A stretch of 64,000 nt of DNA from Paenibacillus sp. BSR1-1. Its GTDB lineage: Bacteria; Bacillota; Bacilli; Bacillales; Cytobacillaceae. The DNA is taken from positions 62,001 through 126,000 of the forward strand of contig NZ_JAQMWQ010000009.1 in the NCBI RefSeq assembly GCF_030403775.1, read 5' to 3'. The position numbers and the translations under genes are program-made. Of the stretch, positions 9,806-17,497 are shown piece by piece. Under the pieces are notes generated by a model. The model made no database searches and had not been told where the DNA came from. It was given only the letters and a program-made list of their open reading frames with translations. Each line of letters begins with the position of its first letter. Within the stretch, counting starts at the first letter, position 1.

Positions 9806-9985
9806 TTATGCCCCAGAGATTCTTGGCATCAACATCGGTTCTTTTTCAACCTCTGCCCATATGTCCTAAAATAATAGCTGCTCTCGTAGCTCCCGATACT
9901 AAGGGACATCCCATAAATTTCGAATTTCCTGCGGGTCCTCCTTTAAATCAATTAATTCACTTACTAGAGCAACAGCATATTATTA
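9806..9985 (-). pseudogene. Sulfatase C-terminal remnant
   Basis: Translating the minus strand from about 9985 gives ALVSELIDLKEDPQEIRNLW followed by DVP, a stop, YRELREQLLF, another stop, then DIWAEVEKEP, MLMPRISGA and a final stop at 9806. The pattern ELYDLxxDPxExxNLWDDPxYxxLR with a PRISGA-like end is the C-terminus of type-I (formylglycine) sulfatases. Two in-frame stops and the missing catalytic N-terminus make it a pseudogene. It sits between a LacI operator copy (9998-10014) and the GH35 start copy. The ancestral order was probably operator, sulfatase, beta-galactosidase. Sulfatase identity is from memory of the family, not a search. Confidence 0.6.
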
Positions 9986-9997
9986 TCCTATTAACAT

Positions 9998-10014
9998 CCA
10001 AACGTTTTCCTGAA
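9998..10014. promoter_or_regulatory. Orphan LacI-type operator copy
   Basis: CCAAACGTTTTCCTGAA repeats, in inverted orientation, the operator word found before the oxidoreductase gene (TTCAGGAAAACGTTTG at 8815-8830). It lies about 20 bases past the stop of the repressor gene and directly upstream, on the minus strand, of the sulfatase remnant. It is most likely the control site of the decayed operon. Confidence 0.55.
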
Positions 10015-10034
10015 AGTAATGAAAAAATAACACC

Positions 10035-11084
10035 CTAGTTCCGTTTTATGTTAGATGATTCACGAATGACTATTTCAAATGGCAAAATGATTTTTATCGG
10101 AAGTTTAATTTTCTCTTCTATCAAGTCCATAATGGTTTTAGCAGCCATTCTTCCCATTTCATATTTGGGGATATCGACTGTTGAAAGCGGTGGTGATGTA
10201 TATTTTGCCATTTCGATATTATCTACCCCGAAAAAAGCGATATCCTCTGGGATTTTAAGATCATTTTCGATGACAGCTCTCATTGCAGCGATAGCCATCA
10301 AATCACTAGAGCAGACCATTGCTGTTGGCAAATGAAAATGCTGCTCTTTAATTAAACCATTCATTTTCTCGTAGCTATTTTCCATTCCCCACAGTGTATT
10401 CATTACCCATTCGGGGCGGATAGCTAGTCCATATTTTTCCATCGCATATTGAAATCCTTTAAACCGACGTTCAACATGTAAATTTTCAAAAGCGTCTCCT
10501 ATGCCGCCGCCAATGAAACCTATTTCCTGATGACCTTGTTGAACTAAATGCTCAACTACCATTTTAATAGCTGACTCTCGATCATAATCAACTACAGCCA
10601 TATTCTTATCTGTATAGCAAAAATCCAACCCTACAACAGGGATAAATTGCCGAATATATTCAATAAGGCTGTCATCAATCTTATCAATAAGAAGAAGTCC
10701 TTCAATCCCTGATTCATGAATAAGCTTAAGAAGTAATGCCTCGTTTTCAAGCTCATCATTGCTAATACTAATTAAGGTATAATCGTTTTGATATAGCGTA
10801 TCACTAATTCCTGAATAGATTCTTGCGTAGTAAGGGTTATATTCTGCAAGTTTAGGATTTGCTACCCAGCCAATTTTCATTGTTTTTACACTGCGCTTAT
10901 CTTGATTATTGGTAACTAGATTTCGAGCATGTTGATTTGGTATATACCTTAGCTCCTTAACTGCATCCCAGATTTTAGTTTTTGTTTCTTGATTAACATT
11001 CCGTGTTCGATCATTTTGAATCACTCTAGAAACAGTAGAAATAGAAACACCTACATGTTCCGCAATATCCTTTAATCTTGTCAC
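10035..11084 (-). CDS. LacI/GalR family transcriptional repressor
   Basis: A 349-residue regulator. The N-terminal DNA-binding domain reads MTRLKDIAEHVGVSISTVSR with the hinge-helix pattern YIPNQHARNL near residue 55. A periplasmic-binding-protein-like sugar-sensing domain follows (GFIGGGIGDAFENLHVERRF, AFFGVDNIEMAKYTSPPLST). It closely fits the subgroup of repressors that control beta-galactosidase operons, although the ligand is unknown. It is transcribed toward the sugar operon, and CG-centred operators lie both beyond its own 3-prime end and at the operon promoter. A cre-like site upstream suggests catabolite control of the repressor gene itself. Confidence 0.93.
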   Translation of the reverse strand: MTRLKDIAEHVGVSISTVSRVIQNDRTRNVNQETKTKIWDAVKELRYIPNQHARNLVTNNQDKRSVKTMKIGWVANPKLAEYNPYYARIYSGISDTLYQNDYTLISISNDELENEALLLKLIHESGIEGLLLIDKIDDSLIEYIRQFIPVVGLDFCYTDKNMAVVDYDRESAIKMVVEHLVQQGHQEIGFIGGGIGDAFENLHVERRFKGFQYAMEKYGLAIRPEWVMNTLWGMENSYEKMNGLIKEQHFHLPTAMVCSSDLMAIAAMRAVIENDLKIPEDIAFFGVDNIEMAKYTSPPLSTVDIPKYEMGRMAAKTIMDLIEEKIKLPIKIILPFEIVIRESSNIKRN

Positions 11085-11110
11085 TAGTAAAACACCTCTT
11101 AGTTATGAAG

Positions 11111-11126
11111 TTAAGCGCTTTCTTAA
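11111..11126. promoter_or_regulatory. Candidate cre (CcpA) site before lacI-type gene
   Basis: TTAAGCGCTTTCTTAA contains GAAAGCGCTT on the minus strand, the core of the CcpA cre consensus. It lies about 30 bases upstream of the repressor start, where binding would affect its transcription. This is a consensus match only. Confidence 0.5.
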
Positions 11127-11457
11127 ATAGGACAACAAATCTTAATCTGATTCAGGGAATATCTTTTGAATTTTTTAAATGTTTTGTAAGATGGGGTTTG
11201 ACTTACCTTCATCAAGTGTTCTATTTGCTTATAAGGTTAATGGGTTGTTGGTACAAGAATGTTGCAAAAAAATAATCTTCCAATTTTTAACGTAAAATTT
11301 TAACTAATTTGAATATACACTCCTATTTATTAACCTGTCAACCCATCAACTGGAAATATATTTTTTGCTTTCCTAGAAGTCTATTAAGCACAAAGAATAA
11401 CAAAATTCACCTCTCGCCCTCAAAAAAGCACTGAAAAACGATGAAACTCTTCAAAAA

Positions 11458-11494
11458 AGAAGCATCTACCAACTTTAAAGGTAGATGCTTTTTA
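11458..11494. terminator. Rho-independent terminator
   Basis: AGCATCTACC and GGTAGATGCT form a 10-bp stem with a 9-base loop, with T-runs on both sides. It could serve either strand. On the minus strand it follows the gene remnant at 11514-11640. Confidence 0.8.
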
Positions 11495-11513
11495 ACGAAA
11501 GTAGGAATAATGC

Positions 11514-11640
11514 CTATTTTCCGTATTTTTGTAATTATTCCAAGATTTCTCCATCATCATAAGTTTTATATTTTGAGGATATTCTATCAATAATAAGCGC
11601 ATCAGCCCAGGAATCTTCAAGGATTATCCGGCACCTTATG
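11514..11640 (-). pseudogene. C-terminal remnant of an unidentified protein
   Basis: The minus strand encodes RIILEDSWADALIIDRISSK followed by YKTYDDGEILE, a TAA stop, LQKYGK and a TAG stop at 11514. Replacing one base of the first stop would give a continuous C-terminus ending in EYLQKYGK, followed at once by a good terminator. Upstream the frame runs into stops within ten codons. It looks like the tail of a protein gene whose body has been deleted. I do not recognise the family. Confidence 0.4.
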
Positions 11641-11804
11641 GAATGCTATGAGTCATTCAACTATTAATTAGTTCAGTATAAAAGCGGCAGCAATCGCCCA
11701 CAATAAACATCTTGTTCTGTTTTTTAGATATCTTGCTTTCCGTTGTAATAATTCACCAAAATATCTATAATATGGAGAAAAGTTTCTATAAAGGAGGGGT
11801 TTAT
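11641..11804. other. Short intergenic region before AraC gene
   Basis: AT-rich sequence with no clear gene. An upstream in-frame ATG at 11712 exists, but no ribosome binding site supports it. Confidence 0.3.
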
Positions 11805-12698
11805 TTGCCCAATGAGGCTTATGAAGTTCCAAATTCAGAGCGAGGCCATCTTCATATCAAACTTCTCTATGTAACAAAATCAAAATATGAGAAAGATTGG
11901 CATAGTACCAATCATACTCATCACTTCACAGAAATCTTGTTTATTACCAAGGGCAAAGGAACTTTCATCTATTCCAATAAAGAAATTACCATCAATGAGC
12001 ATGATTTAATTGTCATTAATCCGAATATCGAGCACACTGAAAAGTCTGGCCCCGATTACCCGCTCGAATATATTGCACTTGGTATCCAGGGACTCACCTT
12101 TTCATCTCCAGATGACTCTGGGAAACAGACCACTTTTTTTAATTATAAAGAGGAGCATAAGGTCTATCTCTTTTACCTCCAGCAATTGATGGAGGAAGTT
12201 GAAAATCAAAAGGAAGATTATGAGTTGATCATCCAGAATATTTTAGAAATCCTATTACTTAAAATGATGAGAAAAAAGACTTTTAACCTTGAGAAGACCT
12301 CTACTGATAAGATTAGTAAAGATGTGGCATTTATCAAAAATTATATTAAGCAGCATTTTCGCGAAGAAATCAATTTAGATACACTTGCAGAGGTTGGTCA
12401 TATCAATAAATATTACCTTTCCCACTCCTTCAAGAAAGCATTCGGCGTTTCACCGATTGAATATCTAATTCAAATCCGGATCGGGGAAAGTAAGATTTTA
12501 TTAGAAACTACCAATTACCCAATTTCCAGCATTTCAGCCATTACCGGCTTTTCTTCTCAGTCATTCTTTGCACAATCCTTTAAACGTGTAACGGATCTAT
12601 CACCTTCACAATACCGGAATGCCAAAAACTCCAAGAAAAACAAAACTAGAAAATCAAAAGCAACAGATGAAAAAGTGAAGCAAATAACGTCACAATAG
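11805..12698 (+). CDS. AraC family transcriptional regulator
   Basis: A 297-residue protein with an N-terminal cupin-type sensor domain (HTHHFTEILFITKGKG, then NPNIEHTEKS near residue 80) and a C-terminal double helix-turn-helix domain (NLDTLAEVGHINKYYLSHSF, then ISAITGFSSQSFFAQSFKRV). The open frame begins at 11712, but the TTG at 11805 is chosen because AAGGAGG lies 7 bases before it. Such proteins usually activate carbohydrate-use genes in response to a sugar bound by the cupin domain. No adjacent metabolic gene is transcribed with it, so the target is unclear; the sugar operon to the left is one candidate. The C-terminal tail is rich in Lys. Confidence 0.9.
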   Translation: MPNEAYEVPNSERGHLHIKLLYVTKSKYEKDWHSTNHTHHFTEILFITKGKGTFIYSNKEITINEHDLIVINPNIEHTEKSGPDYPLEYIALGIQGLTFSSPDDSGKQTTFFNYKEEHKVYLFYLQQLMEEVENQKEDYELIIQNILEILLLKMMRKKTFNLEKTSTDKISKDVAFIKNYIKQHFREEINLDTLAEVGHINKYYLSHSFKKAFGVSPIEYLIQIRIGESKILLETTNYPISSISAITGFSSQSFFAQSFKRVTDLSPSQYRNAKNSKKNKTRKSKATDEKVKQITSQ

Positions 12699-12758
12699 AC
12701 TTCCTTTCTTATCAACCTTCCAAGTATAATTAGTCCAACGACTAAAGGAGAATAAACT

Positions 12759-13262
12759 TTGGAAAAGGACCAAGCTATATTTTTATCAAATTATATTGAA
12801 CAATCAAATTCATCCATCTACGAAATTAGAAAACTTGATACGGTCAACGGCACCTTACCGAAGTTCCACCAATGGACAAACGGAAAGAAAACATTAGCTG
12901 CCTATGAGGTGACCCGTCCAGAAACCGATACTGGTTATTATTTTGTCTTTATTGATTGGCATCGCAATGATATTTATTATTTAGTGATTTATGCTCATGA
13001 TAAATCAACGACAGTGGCTGAGCTCCGGCAAGTTCAAGATATCGACGGTTCACCGCACATTGTTTGGATGTACAAGCCGTTTAAACGGGACGGAAAAAAC
13101 GATCAGCGAAAAGCTTATTTTAAACAAATGTTTGGCTCAACCACGGTACAGATCAAACTCCCTTCATCAGCAAAAGAAGTGGACGGGTTTTATGATCAAT
13201 TATTCCGGTTATGCCAAAACCGTATAAAAGCAGACCGAATTGTTGACGTTTTTGACTTTTAA
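12759..13262 (+). CDS. Conserved-looking protein of unknown function
   Basis: I do not recognise this 167-residue protein. It starts with TTG behind AAAGGAG at a spacing of 8 and ends just before a strong terminator. It is soluble and rich in aromatic residues (GYYFVFIDWHRNDIYYLVIY near residues 60-80), with no signal peptide or membrane segment. It sits between the AraC gene and the convergent amino-acid transporter operon. Codon use and the good start and terminator support a real gene. Confidence 0.7.
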   Translation: MEKDQAIFLSNYIEQSNSSIYEIRKLDTVNGTLPKFHQWTNGKKTLAAYEVTRPETDTGYYFVFIDWHRNDIYYLVIYAHDKSTTVAELRQVQDIDGSPHIVWMYKPFKRDGKNDQRKAYFKQMFGSTTVQIKLPSSAKEVDGFYDQLFRLCQNRIKADRIVDVFDF

Positions 13263-13277
13263 TGTAAAGTCCACAAA

Positions 13278-13309
13278 AAAAAGTGAGGCTGCTTCAGCCT
13301 CACTTTTTC
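13278..13309. terminator. Bidirectional terminator
   Basis: AAGTGAGGCTG, a CTT loop and CAGCCTCACTT form an 11-bp perfect stem flanked by A- and T-runs. It serves the convergent genes ending at 13262 and 13310. Confidence 0.92.
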
Positions 13310-14032
13310 TTATAATACTTTACTCAAAAATGACTTTGTCCGGTCTTCTTTCGGATTTTCGAATAATTCCTTTGGAACGTTTTCTTCAACGACAACTCCA
13401 CCGTCCATAAAAATGACGCGGTCGCCCACTTCTTTGGCAAAGCCCATTTCATGTGTGACAACGACCATCGTCATACCTTCTTTGGCCAATTGCTTCATTA
13501 CCTCTAAAACCTCACCAACCATTTCTGGGTCGAGTGCGGAGGTTGGTTCATCAAAAAGCATAATCTTAGGCTCCATCGCAAGCGCCCTGGCAATCGCCAC
13601 ACGCTGCTTTTGTCCTCCTGATAAGGAATCCGGATAGGCCTCTGCTTTATCTTCTAAGCCAACTTTTCTTAAAAGCTCTAAACCTTTTGCCTTCGCTTTT
13701 TCTGCCGGAACATTTCTTACCTTCATTGGAGCAAGCATTATATTTTCAATTACAGTTTTATGAGGGAACAGATTAAATTGCTGGAAAACCATCCCAACCT
13801 CTATCCGCACTTTGTTGATATCCGTCTTTTTATCGGTCAAATCGATTCCTTCAATATAGACATGGCCGCCGGTAATCGATTCAAGCATATTTAAGCAGCG
13901 CAGAAATGTTGATTTTCCAGAACCTGAAGGCCCAATCACCACCACTACCTCTTGCGGCTTGACAGTAACATTAATATCTTTGAGAACTTCATTGCTTCCA
14001 AATGACTTTTTTAATTTTTCTACTTTTATCAT
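13310..14032 (-). CDS. Polar amino-acid ABC transporter ATP-binding protein
   Basis: A 240-residue ATPase with all ABC motifs: Walker [10 protein letters not shown] near residue 33, Q-loop ([12 protein letters not shown]), signature LSGGQKQR near 137, Walker B IMLFDEP and the switch His in [10 protein letters not shown]. The size and the HMGFA pattern are those of the GlnQ/ArtM/TcyC group that powers uptake of glutamine, arginine or cystine. It overlaps the permease gene by four bases (ATGA), so the two are translationally coupled. With the permease and binding lipoprotein upstream it completes an importer. The substrate is not determined by the sequence. Confidence 0.93.
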   Translation of the reverse strand: MIKVEKLKKSFGSNEVLKDINVTVKPQEVVVVIGPSGSGKSTFLRCLNMLESITGGHVYIEGIDLTDKKTDINKVRIEVGMVFQQFNLFPHKTVIENIMLAPMKVRNVPAEKAKAKGLELLRKVGLEDKAEAYPDSLSGGQKQRVAIARALAMEPKIMLFDEPTSALDPEMVGEVLEVMKQLAKEGMTMVVVTHEMGFAKEVGDRVIFMDGGVVVEENVPKELFENPKEDRTKSFLSKVL

Positions 14033-14685
14033 TCGGTTGCCAGCCTCCTTTCAAGGCGCGTTAACAGAAAGCTTAAAGAAAGGGTTAATACAAGATAAAT
14101 AATCGCAGCCGTTACATACGGCTCCCAGACACGAAAATATTGTCCCTGCATCGCTTTCCCCCAATACATTAGCTCTGGGGCGGCAACGATTGATGCCAGC
14201 GATGATTCTTTTATCAATACGACGAATTCATTTCCCAGCGGAGGAATCATCCGTTTAACTGCCTGTGGCAGGATAACATGACGCATAGCTTGTACATGAT
14301 TCATCCCTAGTGAGCGGGCAGCCTCCATTTGCCCCCGATCAATCGATTGGATACCAGCGCGGAAAATTTCAGCAATATAGGCTGCGGCATTTAAAGAAAG
14401 CGTTACAATAGCTGCCGCGATTGCGTTTGTTTCCCCGAGAAAAAGGGGAACAACTGCAAAGTGTATTAATAAAATTTGTACAAGTAAAGGCGTCCCTCTA
14501 AAACAGGTAACGTACACACTAAACGGTAATGCGAGAAGCTTATTTCTCATCAGTTTCCCTAATCCAATAAACAAGCCGAGTATAGTTCCTATTAAAATAC
14601 TTGCAATTGAAAGTCCTATCGTTAATAACGTTCCTTTAAGAAAAAATGGAGCATATTCAGCTAAAATGTCCCATCTAATATCCAT
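14029..14685 (-). CDS. Polar amino-acid ABC transporter permease
   Basis: A HisM/GlnP-type permease with the EAA loop [20 protein letters not shown] near residue 135 and about five membrane segments. The frame extends back to 14772, across a terminator-like hairpin. The ATG at 14685 is preferred because AGGGGG lies 7 bases upstream; it gives 218 residues, the usual size for the family, and begins [18 protein letters not shown]. The gene lies between the binding protein and the ATPase and presumably forms a homodimeric channel. Confidence 0.9.
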   Translation of the reverse strand: MDIRWDILAEYAPFFLKGTLLTIGLSIASILIGTILGLFIGLGKLMRNKLLALPFSVYVTCFRGTPLLVQILLIHFAVVPLFLGETNAIAAAIVTLSLNAAAYIAEIFRAGIQSIDRGQMEAARSLGMNHVQAMRHVILPQAVKRMIPPLGNEFVVLIKESSLASIVAAPELMYWGKAMQGQYFRVWEPYVTAAIIYLVLTLSLSFLLTRLERRLATE

Positions 14686-14735
14686 CCAACATCCCCCTGC
14701 CCTAGTCATCATGAAGCCTGTTTCAGCAATATAAC

Positions 14736-14776
14736 CAAAAATTGCGTAACTGCTATTAATTGAGTTACGCAATTTC
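14736..14776 (-). terminator. Intra-operon terminator or processing hairpin
   Basis: AAATTGCGTAACT and AGTTACGCAATTT form a 13-bp stem with an 11-base loop, followed on the minus strand by a short T-run. It lies between the binding-protein gene and the permease. Such a hairpin commonly lets the binding protein be made in excess over the membrane parts. Confidence 0.8.
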
Positions 14777-14792
14777 CTTTTGTTAACGGTTC

Positions 14793-15599
14793 TTATTCTT
14801 TTGGTAATTTACTTAAATCTGGATCTACTTTAAACCACTTCTTGTAAATTTTTGCATACTCCCCATTTTCCATAAGGGTATTAATCGCTTTATCCAAATC
14901 TGCTTTCAGCTTGCTTCCCTTTGGCAGCATTAGTCCGTAAAACTCCTGTGCAAAAGCAGTAGAATCCTCAATGACAACAAAATTATCTTTTGGATTGTTT
15001 AAAACGTATTGTTCAATAACAGTGTTATCGGCAACAACCGCATCCGCTCCGCCGCTTTTCATTTCTTGAATGGCTAGATTGTTATTTTCAAATTTTTTGA
15101 TTTTCTCATTATTTTTACCAAGAAGGCCTTCAACCGCTTCCTGACCAGTCGTTGCATTTTGAACCGCAATGGTTTTATTGTTTTTCAAATCTGCCCCGCT
15201 CTTAATGTCGCTGTCTTTTGGAACAAGAATCTTGTTGGTAGATAGGAAATATGGTCTTGTAAAATCATATGATTGCTTTCTTTCATCATTAATGGTAATC
15301 GCTGACATACCGATATCAGCTGTTTTCTTGTCTAATTCCACAAATAAAGGATCCCAGCCTACATTCTCAATCTTAATTTTTAATCCAGCTTCTTTGGCAA
15401 CTGCATTCATAAAATCAACATCAAATCCGACTACTTTTCCTTTATCCAAGTATTCAAATGGCGCATATGCTGCATCGGTTACGACCTTTAGAGTTTTGTC
15501 ATCACTGCTGCCTCCAGTCGTTTTGCTCGTCCCGCATGCAGATAGAATAAAAACAAATGCGGCTATTAATACAGTAGAAATAATTTTCATTTTTTTCAT
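14793..15599 (-). CDS. Amino-acid ABC transporter substrate-binding lipoprotein (family 3)
   Basis: The product is a lipoprotein with a signal peptide ending in ILSACG. The mature domain is a family-3 binding protein (YAPFEYLDKGKVVGFDVDFM, then ADIGMSAITINDERKQSYDF). These conserved stretches contact the alpha-amino and carboxyl groups of polar amino acids in this family. The reading frame opens with a TTG at 15614, but the ATG at 15599 is preferred because GGGAGG lies 7 bases before it, giving 268 residues. It is the first gene of the three-gene importer and is followed by a hairpin before the permease. Confidence 0.92.
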   Translation of the reverse strand: MKKMKIISTVLIAAFVFILSACGTSKTTGGSSDDKTLKVVTDAAYAPFEYLDKGKVVGFDVDFMNAVAKEAGLKIKIENVGWDPLFVELDKKTADIGMSAITINDERKQSYDFTRPYFLSTNKILVPKDSDIKSGADLKNNKTIAVQNATTGQEAVEGLLGKNNEKIKKFENNNLAIQEMKSGGADAVVADNTVIEQYVLNNPKDNFVVIEDSTAFAQEFYGLMLPKGSKLKADLDKAINTLMENGEYAKIYKKWFKVDPDLSKLPKE

Positions 15600-15899
15600 C
15601 TTTTGACCTCCCAAATATTTTTTTATAAAAATAATTTTACCAAAGATTAATAATATTTTGAATAAAAATAAATATAATTTTTTATGGAATTTTATTCATT
15701 ATTTTAATTTATTACTATATTAATAGGGTAAAGCGAAATTATTAACATATTATTCTAGAAAAAACATTCTCATTTTTTTCCTTTTCTGCTAGTCAGACTG
15801 GGAGAAATAAGTTTTACGGAGAATATAGGCATTCGCCGTCTCTCTCCGAGAATAACTACATAATTTATAGGGTATCTATTACCAAAGGAGAGTTGCCCA

Positions 15900-16220
15900 A
15901 TGAATCCATACGGTTATTACCAAGTTCCTCAAGCGCCTCAAACCCAAATTGACTATAACACTTACGGACAATTTAACCCGTATACACAAGCAGTGCCTTA
16001 CTCACAACCAGAGTATTCACAGCCAGAGTATTATGATTATGAACCTGATAGACAACCACAGCAAATAGAGCGCCGCCTTAATCAACTTGAAAGGGAAAAT
16101 GAGCGCCAAGAGAGGGAGATAAACCAGCTTCAACGCCGGCTTCAGCGCGTTAATCAACGGCTTCGTGTCTTGGAGCGAAGATTTAACATTCCATTTACAC
16201 CTTTTGATGGAGAATTCTAA
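15900..16220 (+). CDS. Tyr/Gln/Pro-rich coiled-coil protein, possibly spore-associated
   Basis: A 106-residue protein whose N-terminal half is rich in Tyr, Pro and Gln, with a repeated SQPEY unit near residues 35-43. The C-terminal half is a highly charged Gln/Arg/Glu coiled coil (residues about 55-95). The composition resembles small spore-coat proteins of bacilli, but I cannot assign a named family. It has a good AAAGGAG box and is followed directly by a terminator, so it is a single-gene unit. A CATA-NNN-TA word at 15859-15867 could be a sigma-K -10, but no matching -35 was seen. Confidence 0.75.
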   Translation: MNPYGYYQVPQAPQTQIDYNTYGQFNPYTQAVPYSQPEYSQPEYYDYEPDRQPQQIERRLNQLERENERQEREINQLQRRLQRVNQRLRVLERRFNIPFTPFDGEF

Positions 16221-16227
16221 AAGATAC

Positions 16228-16257
16228 AGAACTGGGCAATTGCCCAGTTCTTTTTTG
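16228..16257 (+). terminator. Rho-independent terminator
   Basis: GAACTGGGCAA directly abuts its inverted copy TTGCCCAGTTC and is followed by six Ts. This is a clean terminator for the 106-residue gene. Confidence 0.9.
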
Positions 16258-16380
16258 TGAGGATCCCTTTCAAAACCAATCTATTGTGGAAAAAGGTTGT
16301 TAATTTATCTAACAGCTTCGCTGACAAACTGCAAAAATTCAGCTAACTTTTCATTATAAACCATGGAAAGGGAGATTATT

Positions 16381-16518
16381 ATGTATCAAAAAAATGACAT
16401 TCAATTAGCTGAAAAAATACTTAAATTAGATCAATTAAGAGATGAGCTATATGAAGAATTAATGAAAACACTTGGCTCTAGAGCAAATGAACTTCTACGA
16501 AAGCTTCAAAATTGCTAA
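16381..16518 (+). CDS. Small helical protein, 45 residues
   Basis: A short gene starting ATG behind AAAGGGAG, encoding MYQKNDIQLAEKILKLDQLR and continuing as a charged amphipathic helix to residue 45. It overlaps the ribosome binding site of the next small gene, so the two look like a bicistronic unit. I do not recognise the family. The clear ribosome binding site and the coupling to the next gene are the support. Confidence 0.6.
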   Translation: MYQKNDIQLAEKILKLDQLRDELYEELMKTLGSRANELLRKLQNC

Positions 16519-16535
16519 TAAAGGAGAGGAAAAGG

Positions 16536-16700
16536 TTGGGAAAACATTTCAGGGATGGAATAGAGAAGCTGCGGAATTTTTATATTAAAAGACTGTTAGA
16601 ATCAGGTATCCTTCAATCCACTGACCCTAAACTTACCTCTCTTACTATAAGTGAACTGAAGGGTATTTACAAAAAAGCCTTTTCTCCTGACGACAAATAA
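16536..16700 (+). CDS. FbpA-like small basic protein
   Basis: The 54-residue basic product matches the pattern of the Fur-regulated basic protein A family: an N-terminal IEKLRNFYIKRLLESGI helix followed by LTSLTISELKGIYKKAF. The open frame begins eight codons earlier, but the TTG at 16536 has a GGAG box 9 bases upstream. In B. subtilis, FbpA helps the small RNA FsrA act in iron sparing, but many homologues are not iron-linked. I saw no convincing Fur box upstream, so the role here is open. It follows the 45-residue gene closely. Confidence 0.6.
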   Translation: MGKHFRDGIEKLRNFYIKRLLESGILQSTDPKLTSLTISELKGIYKKAFSPDDK

Positions 16701-16763
16701 AAATCAACTCCCTCAAGATATTTTTTCAAAATTTAATCATTTTTGTTCCAAATTCCCATTTCA

Positions 16764-16780
16764 TGTGAGAAAATATAACA
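16764..16780. promoter_or_regulatory. TnrA/GlnR box upstream of tnrA
   Basis: TGTGAGAAAATATAACA fits the TnrA/GlnR consensus TGTNA-N7-TNACA at every fixed position. It lies about 60 bases before the tnrA start, as expected for autoregulation. Confidence 0.85.
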
Positions 16781-16839
16781 TAAAATATTTTATACGTAAC
16801 AGTTTTATAGAATGCTAATATTGTGTGGTGATAGAAGTC

Positions 16840-17175
16840 ATGGGAAATGACATGTCCTATAAAGATAAAAAGGTTATTACCATAGGGGTCGTCAGGGACC
16901 TGACCGGCCTTTCTGAACGTCAAATTCGCTATTATGAGGAAAGAAAATTGATTTTCCCTGAAAGAACACCAGGCGGCAGCCGAAAATACTCCTTTGCCGA
17001 CGTAGAGCTGTTGGTGGAAATCGCCAACAAAATCGAAGACGGCGTCCAGACACATGAAATCCGAAAGGAAATGCTGCGCGCCCAAAAGAAACAAAACCAA
17101 GAAGATGTCAGAAGAAAGATGATCCAAGGACAACTAAACGCCCAGTTTGGATTACGAAAAGGACCAACTTCCTAA
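16840..17175 (+). CDS. tnrA: TnrA, global nitrogen regulator
   Basis: A 111-residue MerR-type regulator that closely matches B. subtilis TnrA: SYKDKKVITIGVVRDLTGLS, then RQIRYYEERKLIFPERTPGG and RKYSFADVELL, ending with the short C-terminal tail (GQLNAQFGLRKGP). That tail binds feedback-inhibited glutamine synthetase in TnrA. The frame starts at 16825, but the ATG at 16840 gives the expected length and follows GGTGAT. Under nitrogen limitation TnrA activates ammonium and amino-acid uptake genes. It is preceded by its own box and followed by amtB, which has another box. Confidence 0.93.
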   Translation: MGNDMSYKDKKVITIGVVRDLTGLSERQIRYYEERKLIFPERTPGGSRKYSFADVELLVEIANKIEDGVQTHEIRKEMLRAQKKQNQEDVRRKMIQGQLNAQFGLRKGPTS

Positions 17176-17194
17176 CAGAAGTTGGTTCTTTTTG
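17162..17194 (+). terminator. Terminator of tnrA
   Basis: ACCAACTTC and GAAGTTGGT form a 9-bp stem with a 7-base loop, followed by TTCTTTTT. It overlaps the last codons of tnrA. Confidence 0.85.
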
Positions 17195-17230
17195 TGAGCA
17201 AAGTTATGTTAAAGGCCATTGTTATAACAC

Positions 17231-17360
17231 TGTTGATTGGAGCGGAAGGCGCGAAGACTCCTGCGGGAGTACGGGGCAGGGGAGACCCCACAGGCGCCTA
17301 GCGCCGAGGAGGCTCCCCGGCACGCCCGCGAACCGCTCGCGCCTGGAGCGCAAATCAACA
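17231..17360. repeat. GC-rich dispersed element, copy 1
   Basis: A 130-base element with ends TGTTGATT and AATCAACA in inverted orientation and a GC-rich interior (GACTCCTGCGGGAGT and GAGGCTCCCC are self-complementary pieces). A near-identical copy lies at 56564-56692. The core words TTGATTGGAGCGGAAGG and GACTCCTGCGGGA belong to a repeat I know to be common in Bacillaceae intergenic regions. It encodes nothing and is much more GC-rich than its surroundings. It lies between tnrA and the amtB promoter. Confidence 0.9.
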
Positions 17361-17392
17361 ACTATGTTTAACAGGGCCTTTTGTAAAAACCA

Positions 17393-17409
17393 TGTGAGGT
17401 ATTCTAACA
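17393..17409. promoter_or_regulatory. TnrA box upstream of amtB
   Basis: TGTGAGGTATTCTAACA fits TGTNA-N7-TNACA exactly. It lies about 90 bases before the amtB start, the position used for TnrA activation of nrgAB in B. subtilis. Confidence 0.88.
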
Positions 17410-17497
17410 AACTTATAGAAACATCCTCCACATCCATGTAAAAATACAACTACACCGAATGTTAAGAAAATTAACATAGCTAAAAGGAGGAGCATTA

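Noticed and set aside
9691-10038. Plus-strand frame of 115 codons
   Set aside because: It runs antisense across the sulfatase and GH35 remnants and an operator, has no ribosome binding site and no protein-like composition.
11078-11275. Plus-strand frame before the LacI gene
   Set aside because: It overlaps the repressor promoter and cre-like site and has no ribosome binding site.
15859-15867. Sigma-K promoter before the 106-residue gene
   Set aside because: The -10 word CATAATTTA fits but no suitable -35 was found at the right distance.
17222-17449. Minus-strand frame across the GC-rich element
   Set aside because: It lies in a non-coding dispersed repeat and has no ribosome binding site; the second copy does not keep the frame.
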